Assembly (NCBI GenBank): GCA_029204225.1
Contig: CM055095.1
Coordinates: forward strand, 12,059,506 to 12,123,505
DNA length: 64,000 nt
Direction: 5' to 3'
DNA from: Diphasiastrum complanatum
Lineage: Eukaryota; Streptophyta; Lycopodiopsida; Lycopodiales; Lycopodiaceae
Below, one piece after another: positions 34,263 through 43,487 of this stretch. The position numbers and the translations under genes were made by a program. The first letter of the stretch is position 1. Each line of letters begins with the position of its first letter. The notes below the pieces were generated by a model. That model was not told the DNA's origin. It worked only from the letters and a program-made list of their open reading frames with translations, and searched no databases.

Positions 34263-35769
34263 TAGTACGTAGCTTAGTGGTGATCCGGAACTACTAGATT
34301 CGGGTATGGCAGAACCTAAAATGTCAAAGGGTTCATCCCAATTGCTCATGTAGAGTGCATGCCTCTCATCCATGCAGAATTCCCAGATTTTTTCAGATCC
34401 CTCCCGCTCTTGGGCCACTGTCTGCTGTGATTCGGTTGTGGAATTGAGCTCAAATTCCTCCGACTGGCTTTCCTCCCTAGGAGAGTGATTCTGTGGTAAC
34501 TTAGCATTGATGGTAGATGCTCCTTCAGATAATTCGTGTTGGATTGGAGAATAGGAAGCGGTGTGTTCCCCTTTGTGTTCCGCATATGCTGCTGTGCTCG
34601 TTTCTTTAGTCCATTCTTTTGTTGAAAGCAGGTTTCTTCTGAATGTTGTGGCATTTTCACTTCCGCATAATGGGTGTCCTTGAGCAGAACCAGAGAAATC
34701 TTCCAAAATGGTTTGACGGGGAACCTTTTGCTGACACGCTGTGTAACCGGCCGATGAAGCTTTTGTATAGACACGACACAAAGAAAATTCCAACTGCACC
34801 AACATCGTTAATTTCAGTATTAAATGCCTGCTGCTGGCTCCTGGGTACTGTTTATGTCCTAATATATAAGGCAATCAACGACGAGAAATAAATCTGTGCT
34901 GAAAGAAAGATTTGTACCTGCGATTCTTTAGAAAGAGCAGAAGAATAGTCGTTCTCGGGTAGTCGATACTCCTGCATTACCCAGTTTGTCCTTAGTCCTT
35001 TCGGCGCGCGCCCCTCGTAAAAGACTAGAGTTTTTCTGCGTCCCAAGCATTTGCCTGAAAGAGTTCTTATAATTCGTTCTGAGCCTGTAGCTTTCCAGTA
35101 ACCAGACGGCGTAACACGAGATGGGCGGGTAACGTGAAGCTTCTTACTAACCCTTGGAACAAAGAAAAACGACTCCTTTGCACCTACAGTTCTTGCAACC
35201 CCTGAAAAGAGCAGTGTGTTACACTATCAGCGCTCGCGCGGGCAGAGAGAGAGAGAGAGTACAGTGTAGACAGACGGACAGACAAAGAGATTGAAATTGT
35301 AAATTAGTATACAATATTCTCTGGCTATTCTATATGTACTTGTATACACGTGTCATGAATTCAATTGCACTAAACATTGCAATCATCTATGATTGGATCC
35401 ACGAAGCAGAGCGAATAACAAGTGGTACAGCTTGAAATATTTAGTATTCACCGTTGTGTTTGGAAGAGACTACCAATCTGCACTGAAAAATAATAATTGT
35501 ATACTCTACAATTATCCTTGACTTGGTAAACTTGAGCCAAGCGAAAACGTCTGACAAGCAGTCAAAATCTGCCTATTCTATCTTCCAGCAGCAGTGCCTT
35601 ACTTACCAGGCAGCTCCCAAGGATCGTGACTGCAGAAATCTACAGATCGGATCAATCCTCCAGGCGCAAGTTTCCCTTCCACCATTTTGCGCAAGTAGAA
35701 ATCCAGAAGCTCGTGATCCGTGGGGTGAAACCTAAATCCAGGCATCCCAAGAAGTTGGTCGTTGAACAT
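34260..35769 (-). CDS. NAC-domain transcription factor, copy 2 (326 aa, 3'-truncated)
   Basis: Exons on the minus strand: 35769-35607, 35201-34918 and 34793-34260, GT-AG introns (GTAAGT, GTACAA), 981 bp in one frame. NAC subdomains A-E are intact: [78 protein letters not shown]. It is clearly a paralogue of the gene at 26.5 kb. Two oddities. The ATG used by copy 1 is CTG here, so the start is the ATG seven codons later (35769), or an upstream in-frame ATG at 35880 that would add 37 residues. The last 14 codons of copy 1 after LSYML are missing; the stop TAG is supplied at the junction with a gypsy fragment. The DNA-binding domain should be unaffected. Confidence 0.9.
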
Positions 35770-36210
35770 CTTACTGTGATCCAGGACATGCTCTTTATAG
35801 CAGTCGACGAGCCAGACCGAGAGATCGAGAGAGAAATGCTCAGGTTGTGATGCTATGTAGTTGTCCCAGATTGCCCACAAACTTGTACCTATGCAAAAGA
35901 ATAGGCTTTGTATGTAGTAATGAAAGCTGCGGAAATTTTGAACCCTTATACCTGCGTTCAGAAGGATGAGTTTCTAGAAGGAATATCGTGGTTGAATTCA
36001 AACTAACGCTGTGTTGCTGCTGATATTTCTCCTGGCTAACCTGTACTAATGTGTGCAATCAAACAGTGATCTCATTCGCCAGATGCATGCCATCTGCACA
36101 AAACAGGAGCAACGAAAAGTGGAATACGAATACGCGTTCGCGAAATTACAGAGCCAAAATTTTCAAACCCACAAAAGTAGAGACGAAACTTTCCAAGTCA
36201 AGTCAAAAAG
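35770..36210 (-). promoter_or_regulatory. NAC copy 2 upstream region
   Basis: It aligns with the upstream region of copy 1 (see there), including ATGTAGTTGTCCCAGA and the GTCAAGTCAAAA end block. In this copy the conserved part is open in frame (MWAIWDNYIASQ) and could extend the protein; in copy 1 the same frame reaches a stop, which favours an untranslated role. Confidence 0.65.
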
Positions 36211-36443
36211 GGTTGGCGAAACCTTTTCAAGGTTTCTCCAAAAATATGTGAAAAAGTTTTTCGGCCTCTATTGAGTGACGAGCTGTTGCTTGCCGATTTT
36301 TTTCTTATAAAACCCAAGATTTATTACATAAAAAATTTTGTACAATTTTTGCCATGACATTTTTTGAAAAAAGATGCCGATTTCATTCTTGAACTATGCC
36401 GGCTTTCCCGAACACACCGTAACACTCATACATAGGCTTGGAA

Positions 36444-36573
36444 TAATGCTCACAAAAAATTGACAAATACAGGATGTTTAAAAAAAGTTAGTTTCAGTTA
36501 GAAGCTGAAGGTTTTAAGGTTTCGTATATTTCTAACAATCTTGTGGGTTTGTTATAAGGTTGGTTTGAAACTT
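36444..36573. repeat. Repeat S, right copy
   Basis: Counterpart of 25951-26150, same orientation, shorter by an internal deletion. It marks the right edge of the region containing the NAC pair. Confidence 0.6.
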
Positions 36574-37330
36574 TCTTTTCTTGCAGACTAAATTTTCCAA
36601 ACTGAGCAGTGCACCAGCATTCTAGGTCAACAATGATGAGGGTGTTACAAGCTAGAACCCACCAATGGGCCAAGTTCATTTTTTTTAAAGGGTAAAAGTT
36701 AGATTCAAAAAATATACTCGTCCCCACAACAGAGGGTACTTCACATGGCTTGAATTTGGATATGTCTAAAGGAACCTCATTGAATTTGGGACTTTGATCC
36801 CACCACTTATTTGAGAATGAAGGTGGTTTCACATGCATTACATCTTTACTAATTACAACTCTCTTAGGAGAGAAAATGTATATCAATAAGCTTTCCTTGA
36901 AGAGCAATATCCTACCATTATTCTTATCATTGATGTAGAATTTTCTTTGGTCCTTACATTGGAATGATCATACCCAAAGATGTGGACTCAAATATTTCCA
37001 AAACAAATGAAACTATTCAAACTATGAAGAAAATAGTTAATCCAATGAAATTGCTTTATGAACAATAAATGTAGATTGGAGAGCATTCAACTTCATTGTC
37101 TTGTCATATCTACATAAACATTATCAATGTTAAAGATAAGAAGCAAGCCACTTCATGTTTACCAATACTATCCAAGAAGGATTCAAAGATAGTAGACTCT
37201 CCAATGCTCTTCACCCTTGCAAGATGCACACTTGAATGAAAAAATTGCATGCAATTTGATGACTTGGCTATTGTCTTTGAGGTCCTCCTTGGAACTCTCA
37301 AGTTTTGAGGTTGATCCCCAAAAATTATCA
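36574..37330 (-). pseudogene. Second copy of the rearranged copia derivative
   Basis: Read on the minus strand it repeats the order seen at 8.27-8.76 kb: SSNCMQFFHSSVHLARVKSI, GESTIFESFLDSI, then after stops HSNVRTK and the integrase-end segment SPKRVVISKDVM. It extends further into a copia linker (KPPSFSNKWWDQ to CEVPSVV). Several stops and frameshifts. No LTR was recognised beside it. Confidence 0.65.
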
Positions 37331-39121
37331 AATTGTTATGCTAGGCATGAGTAAGGTGGATACCATATCTTTAAATAGAATCTAAAACAAGAAAGAAAAT
37401 AAATAAACTTTATTAAAGAATATTGATCATAAGATTGCTATACTAGGCATGAGTATGGTGAATACCATATCTCTAAATAGAATTAGAAATGGAGCCAAAG
37501 ATTCATTTCTACTGCTCAGAGGATAAAGCCTCAGACACTCTTCAAAATATCGATAGTTTAAGCATGTCACTATGGCCTCCTGAACCTTCCTGCATAGCTT
37601 GTGCCTATATGCAAAAAGGAGATTAATTATGGATACTACAAGAAAATAATATAATTGCCATCTTTGAAGAAAGAGTAAAACATACTAGTAGGCAAAAAGA
37701 AGATTAAATCTTGAATATTACAAGAACATAATACAATCACTTTTGAAAAATAAAATAAAATAAAATAAAAATTACACTGAAATTCTTTTCCCATCTTTGT
37801 GAGAGGTAGTTGACCGTCAGTAACTCTTGAGAGGACACTCATTATCAATTTCGAGGAACTAATTTCTTGCATGTTCTTCCACTCAGATGTTCTCATTTCC
37901 GGAGGAATGGGTTTTAAACTTTGAGTGTCGGTTGTAGTCTTCTTTTTTTATTTCGAGCCACCTTGAACTGGCTGGTCTTTTATTTCAAAAATATATTATT
38001 TTCAAAAAAATTATTAACAAGGGCCCACACTTGAACAAAAGAAGTTTTTTAAAAAGAAAAATACTTAAAACTATGATAAAATAAATTCATTTTCTAAATA
38101 CATAATCTATGCTGAGCATGGCAAAATAATACACAATCTATGTTGAGCATGGAAAAGCAATTACTTGGCCGCTACTAAAAAGCAAGTTGAAAGAAGTTAT
38201 CATATTTTCTTAGGCTCTGTGCAAATGACAGGCACGTCTATTGTGTGCCTTGGGCTCCAACTGATTAATATCTCTAGCCTTGGAAACTCTCACATACTCT
38301 TTATGAAAACACCTTATCTTTGAATCACAGTCATTTTCATTCTATAGTCTTGTCAATATTGTGGTCCCAGACAAGCAATTTAGCTTCCTCCATTCAACAA
38401 TAGCAATGCAATTGACACTACGGAAGCAGGGTATGTGGGGGAACTCGTGGGAGAGTTGCTTTCATGCCTATAAACTTTGTATGCCCCCAAAAATAAAAAA
38501 GTGATAGTTATCTAGATTAAAAAAATCAAAATTTGCAAGACTGTTGCATTTGGTAGGGTCAATTCTACAAAGGAGTGACTATGGCTTGTGTATGGTCTTT
38601 AAATTCTATTTTTAAATTATGTACTAATGGGACTTGGATGGATGTTCACAAGACACAGTGGAATAGAGATCGTTGTCCCACCAAAGAAAAACAATGATGA
38701 AGAAGGATCTTGGATTACTTTAGAGACTAAGATACAGAGTAGTTCTGATTTGTTTAGATGTCAGAGCAGGTGTCGTAGACAACCATAGAGAATGCGAAGA
38801 ATTAGACATCTAAGACAGCATGCTATTCTCTGTTTTTGACAGATAAGTTCTGATAATAGAGAGAAAGAGTGAGAGGCATTCAAACAATCAACATGAATAC
38901 AATTGATATGAAAAATAGTGCTTTTGTATAAAAAGGGTATTTTAATAACAACGATATCAGATCACAAAACATCACGCAAAGCGCATGATTTTATTTACAG
39001 GCGCTAATGAATGTTATCTCTCAAAATACTTTTTACTCTCTCTAAAAGATCACTAATTATGAGGAATCAGCTACTAGAAGATTTCTTTTGGTCGTTTGAT
39101 CTATGTCGCACTTTCACGCTT
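37331..39121. other. Degenerate sequence, a weak copia RNase H trace
   Basis: A short duplication with TAGGCATGAGTA(A/T)GGTG and ATACCATATCT words occurs at 37339-37370 and 37443-37475. At about 38393-38460 one + frame reads DTTEAGYVGELVGELL, reminiscent of the copia RNase H STTEAEYVA...EA. The rest has no recognised feature. Confidence 0.35.
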
Positions 39122-39148
39122 TGTGTGTGTGTGTGTGTGTGTGTGTGT
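39122..39148. repeat. (TG)n microsatellite
   Basis: A pure TG run of about 27 bases inside otherwise unassigned sequence. Confidence 0.95.
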
Positions 39149-39989
39149 CTGTTTGGCATTCTATATGCTCTTCAAATCGTTCCCATGTTTATATAGCTAT
39201 CAAAAGATCTTTAGTTATTCTAATTATAGTTTAAAAGATCATTAACAGCCCTTGTACTCGATCTGTAGATCGGTTGTTTGTGCATCGTGAAGATGTGAAG
39301 AAGTACAGTAAAAGGATCTTCTTCGTATGCGTCAGGAGTGTGAGAATGTGGCATCGTTGCAACCGTAGCTTGACCGCAAGAGCGTGAAAATGAAACCGTA
39401 TGTCGACCACAATCGTTGACTTGGCAGTTTCTTTCGGTTAGTTGTCGTTCGTTCACTTTGTAGGTGACTGTAAGCTCCAGCTTGGCGATTGCCTTCGGTT
39501 TGCTATCAAAATGGATCGTAGACTGGAGTGTTGCGGTTGACTCCTTCCGCTGGTCTTCGTATGTGAGTCCTTGTGAACTTGTTGCAGTTGGTTTACTTCG
39601 ACTTCATAATGGACAGGACTTTACGGTTTACTTCAGTCTCTTTTGTAAGCATTAGAGGAGTTCCAAGGCCCAAAAGGGTTGTCTAAGAAATGCCACATAA
39701 GAGAGAGAAAATCATCGGATTTTTAAACTCCAACTGAGTTTTTGGTCTGCCCGCACAGCTTCGAGGACTTGACCTCACTAGTAACGTGTGTAGTTAACTA
39801 GAAGTTGGGTAGCCGCAATGCGTGGGGTCCATACTTCAAGATTCTATTTTCTACCATTCACTGACATGACTTCTCATGTAAATGCGAATCGTATTGCACA
39901 TTAAAGTTTCTTTCCATCTACTCATAACGTTCACATCAAAGGAAAACAGTCTTATCGATCTGAATATCATGGCAAGAAACTTTGAATAT
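39149..39989. other. No gene recognised
   Basis: Contains mixed-composition sequence with CG dinucleotides (39280-39600) that may be LTR-derived. No ends or coding frames could be supported. Confidence 0.4.
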
Positions 39990-40255
39990 TTTGGATCTCA
40001 ATGAGCGCCAACGTGAATCTAATTTTTTGCAATTAAGAAAATATGGAGTGTGTTGGATCAAAAGGAGCGGCAAGGTTATTTCAAACTTTTGCAATTCAAA
40101 AATTTGCAATTTCAACACACATCTATTGAAAAAGTATTTTACTCATAACTGCAAGGCTTTGATTTTGCATATAAAGCAAAAAACATGGAGTGTGTTGGAT
40201 CAAAAAGAGCGCCAAGGTCATTTCAAACTTTTGTAGTTGAAATTTTTTTCCAATT
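39990..40255. repeat. Three imperfect repeat units
   Basis: Units beginning TTGGATC at 39991, 40053 and 40195 share GAGCG(C/G)CAA(G/C)GT and a following TTTCAAACTTTTG. The second and third also share ATGGAGTGTGTTGGATCAAA. In one + frame a unit reads LDQKERQGYFKLLQF. Function unknown. Confidence 0.65.
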
Positions 40256-40324
40256 AAGACGAGTATAGCTTGCAAGATATATAACAATTTGGATTTCTAC
40301 TAGATTAATATATCAATTATTAAG

Positions 40325-40732
40325 ATGTCTAAGTATCATCTCCATATTGATCTTCCTACAGAATATGCTCCACTGTCGAAAAAAAATCTGAAAGGATCCA
40401 CCTTACCAGCTCACCAAATCATGGATCATAGGACGGAGCTTATAACTCTTGCTAGACACATCAGATTGATTTGGTTTCAATTTCTATGGAAAGTACAGAT
40501 CGTATTCTTTTCATCAAGCTATAACACTACTATCTTTGGATCTATAAGCAAGGAGAACAAAGGGACTGAAAATCTCTTATTTTCACACGTGCGAAATTCC
40601 AGAATTCCGTACTACAGGTCTGAAAATTCTGTTCCAATCCGATTTGATCCAAATACACTTCAGAGAAAGGTGAGAAAAAATTGCAAAACTACTTTTTTGC
40701 TTGATTTAGCTCTCAATTTCTTGTACAATTAG
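40325..40732 (+). CDS. Unrecognised 135-codon ORF
   Basis: The ORF starts MSKYHLHIDLPTEYAPLSKK. Its first 22 residues resemble the start of the three-exon gene at 48.2 kb (YHLHVDIPVDLAPLQRR...KG): identical YHLH, D, P, APL and KG at matching spacing. Beyond that there is no similarity. It overlaps what should be the untranslated leader of the minus-strand copia element whose primer-binding site is at 40759, and a CACACGTG word lies inside. It may be a gene-start fragment carried in retroelement sequence, or not coding at all. Confidence 0.3.
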   Translation: MSKYHLHIDLPTEYAPLSKKNLKGSTLPAHQIMDHRTELITLARHIRLIWFQFLWKVQIVFFSSSYNTTIFGSISKENKGTENLLFSHVRNSRIPYYRSENSVPIRFDPNTLQRKVRKNCKTTFLLDLALNFLYN

Positions 40733-40758
40733 AGTTGTTAGCATGCAAAGCTTAATTT

Positions 40759-40771
40759 GGCTCTGATACCA
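40759..40771 (-). promoter_or_regulatory. Copia primer-binding site
   Basis: GGCTCTGATACCA is the exact reverse complement of TGGTATCAGAGCC. It fixes the next LTR as a 5' LTR in minus orientation. Confidence 0.9.
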
Positions 40772-41436
40772 TGACAAAATTTCAGAATTCACACGTGTGG
40801 GGAATGTCCACAAGTATGATGGATCTAATTAAGCTTTGTGATTAGCACAGTAACTTGATTCTAGATTGATTAGCAAGATCTAGTTCAGAAGAAATGGCTT
40901 AACCATAATCTAGCATGCTAAGCAACTGAATATGATAGCAATGAATCAATAATGAGCAAAAGTACAAGATATCAGTGTATAAGCATTAGCTTCAACACGA
41001 GTTAGAGAGAGAAAGATAGAGAGATAACAAGCAAAATAGTTTAGATCCAAAATGGCATGAGGTAGCTACAAAACTTTGGTTCTTCATCATTGATTGTGAG
41101 GAGAGCTACACATATTTATGGAGTTTGAGGTAGCTCGAGGTAGAACCACATCCATTCATTACAAAATGACATCTAAAGTGACATCTAGAGTCTATGTGGC
41201 ATTTGTCACTTGCCATGCATGAAATTCTACCAACTTTCTACAAGTGTGCTAGTTCTAACTAACAAAGTACAAATCATCATGCATGTGTCCATTACACTTT
41301 GTGCATGCCTTGCATGTCACTATGGATCACTTACAATTAATGCATGTGAATTGCACGAGTTTCTACAAGCATGACTTTGCTAATTCTATGTCTACAAACT
41401 ATATGCAGGTTGTATTCTTCAATCTAGACATTACAT
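40772..41436 (-). repeat. Copia 5' LTR (665 bp)
   Basis: In minus orientation it runs from TGTAATGTCTAG (41436) to TTTTGTCA (40772), with TG...CA ends, directly followed by the primer-binding site. It carries TCACACGTGTGG at about 40788-40800. Its outer end abuts a fragment of another copia element (41437), which therefore was the insertion target. The internal region to the left is largely lost. Confidence 0.8.
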
Positions 41437-41562
41437 AACCATGTAACTCGAGTTCTATGTAGGCCAAACTTGGCATTTTGCATTTATGAGCTACATACTT
41501 GCATGGTACAACATTTGTAGCAAGCCAAGAAATCAATATGGATTGTTTTTTCAATTTTAACA
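41437..41562 (+). pseudogene. Copia RT-entry fragment between two LTRs
   Basis: This is the reverse complement of 20818-20954 with about 93 % identity by eye. It is the region encoding the segment just before the RT domain. It is cut at 41437 by a copia LTR and at 41562-41565 by a gypsy LTR, so it is the remnant of an older element split by two insertions. Confidence 0.85.
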
Positions 41563-41565
41563 TAC

Positions 41566-42312
41566 TGTTGGAGGGTTTGCGGATCCCAAGGCAACCCTAA
41601 CCCTAGTTAATAAGTGAGAGGGATTTGGCACCCAGCGTGTGTAAGTCTAACCCGATAGTTATTTGATTGATTAGTTACAAGTCAATAAAGGGACTTTAGG
41701 TCTTTTTGCGGGACTTTTAATGTCGCAGGGCCTAAATGTCAAGTTAGTGAATAAAGTTGGGACTCCCACCAAAATTGGTTCAAATTCAAATTCAAACTGT
41801 TTCCCTCCAATTTTGGATGGTTCCCGCTCTTTTTTAAATTAGGGAGGCAGAAATGGACCAATAGGATTCAGAGGCCAGGGTCCTCCTCTCTATTATGAAA
41901 AGGGACCAACTCGAGTTGCTCCTCATGTTCATTTCCTCATCTCAATAAAGCAGATTGGTTCTCTTCAGGAATGGATTGATGAATGTCCTTGATCTCTATC
42001 ACTTTTCCTTCATCTCTCATGCTTTCTTTGGATTTTGCTAATTGTTGGATCTGATTGTTTTTGGGATTGTATGTTATTATACTTTTTATGAGAGAGAAAG
42101 AGTAAGCTATCTTATTGCAGATGTGAAGTGTTAATGGATCGTAGGGCTAATGGATGTTAGAGTTAGATGTGGATCTTCCATTCATGCTAAAATCTGAACT
42201 ATATTATCGCTCTCATGGGAACGAACCTACGTGTGACAACTAACTCCGTCTCTTTGATGCTAGATTGACTAGATCTTGGATTCAGGTTAGACAAGGAAAG
42301 AAACCCACTACA
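41566..42312 (+). repeat. Complete gypsy LTR, likely solo (747 bp)
   Basis: TGTTGGAGGG to CCACTACA. Its 3' 450 bp match the LTR at 33377-33829 in inverted orientation. No primer-binding site follows at 42313, so it is a solo LTR or a 3' LTR. The flanks CATAC (left) and AGAAC (right) do not match, which suggests that the right side was lost by recombination. Confidence 0.8.
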
Positions 42313-42848
42313 AGAACTAGCTGGCTATACGAGATTCTCGCCTGCTTACGTAGAAGACCTGGTAGGATTCTAACTTTATCCTCGTCAGTGTTTTCCTTAT
42401 TAGCTATAGTAATTGACTCGAACTATTATCAGATGGTGGGTTAGGTAGCGGATCTTGTGGATCAGGTGGATCAGATGACTCGGAACTATGTTCAGATGGT
42501 GTAGATGTAGTTTCTGAAGATGGTTCATGCTCGTGTTCAGATTCTGGCTCTGATGGTGGATGAGGGTCTTGGTCAGGACTCAGACTCAGAACTAGAATCA
42601 GATCTATGTTCCAAAGATGAAGATTCAGATGGATTCCATGAATTGGCAAACTCTTGCTCAAATGTATTTACAAGTGCTACGGAAGTGTTATAAAGGTTAT
42701 CAAATGCTTCAGGACTTAATCTAACTCTTATTGGTGAATTTCGCAGATTTTGGAAATACAAATCACGTGCTTTTCTATAAGCTTCTAATCGATGTGCTCG
42801 TTTTAGACGTTTCCGCTCAATAGTTGTGCATGGCTGATCTCGTGGCAT
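42313..42848 (-). pseudogene. Gypsy gag N-terminal fragment
   Basis: The minus strand begins at 42848 with MPRDQPCTTIERKRLKRAHR, then a Glu/Ser-rich stretch (SSSESES). After one frameshift near 42573-42600 it continues with a Pro/Ser/Glu-rich tail (EPESEHEHEP, SDPPDPQDPLP) to 42404. It sits about 65 bp after a gypsy primer-binding site, in the position of the gag start. No capsid domain is left before the solo LTR at 42312. Assignment rests mainly on position. Confidence 0.5.
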
Positions 42849-42912
42849 ACATTACATGAATAATATTCAGCTAACTTAGTACACTTAAAAATCATGAAAA
42901 GACAAAGATTCG

Positions 42913-42933
42913 TCTCTCCAACAACGATGCCAA
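42913..42933 (-). promoter_or_regulatory. Gypsy primer-binding site (tRNA-Asp type, decayed)
   Basis: On the minus strand TTGGCATCGTTGTTGGAGA resembles TGGCGCCGTTGCCGGGGA. It lies four bases inside the LTR at 42938. Confidence 0.75.
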
Positions 42934-42937
42934 GATA

Positions 42938-43463
42938 TGTGGTAGTCTAGTTGTTATAGATTTCCACAAAATCAGTGAATTAAGTAGTATAAACGGTTTA
43001 TCGTTCCCCAAGAGAGAGAGAAATCTCCTCTTTCAGATCGATAAGTGTACAAGGGTGATGGATAGCAGATGGTGAATGGACAGATGGTGAATGTAATATT
43101 CAAGGCAAAATACTACAATGATAAATCTAGTTATCCAAAGATATGAAGTAAATTGGTGTCCTGAAACACCAATGATGAAACGAATTGGTAAAGGTCGGAA
43201 GGTATAGAAGGGTACGTTATCTTCCTGGCTCTTAGGACAACAATAAGCAATTAATCTAACAGCAACAAGCAAAAAGATCCTTCACACACAATCTATTCAG
43301 CTTTTGATTCCTCTTAACAAGCATAAGGAATTAGTTCTTATCATAGAAAACAAACAAAGTAGAACGTCAGCTAAGTTCTTTATCTGAACACATAGCTCAT
43401 TCAGAATTAATAGAGGTTTTGATTAGTGTTAAGCTTAAGGCTTCGGCTAATTCCCTACACACA
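42938..43463 (-). repeat. Second gypsy LTR family, 5' LTR (526 bp)
   Basis: The ends TGTGGTAG at 42938 and CTACACACA at 43463 are near inverted complements with TG...CA. The primer-binding site fixes the inner end; the outer end is inferred from the terminal inverted repeat. Contains a GAGAGAGAG run near 43012. No second copy was seen. Confidence 0.6.
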
Positions 43464-43487
43464 TTAGTTAGAATTGTCGCTCCTAGA

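Noticed and set aside
41566..42848. The 747-bp LTR as 5' LTR of the gag fragment to its right
   Set aside because: The gag fragment is on the minus strand and has its own primer-binding site and LTR at 42913-43463; no primer-binding site follows 42312.
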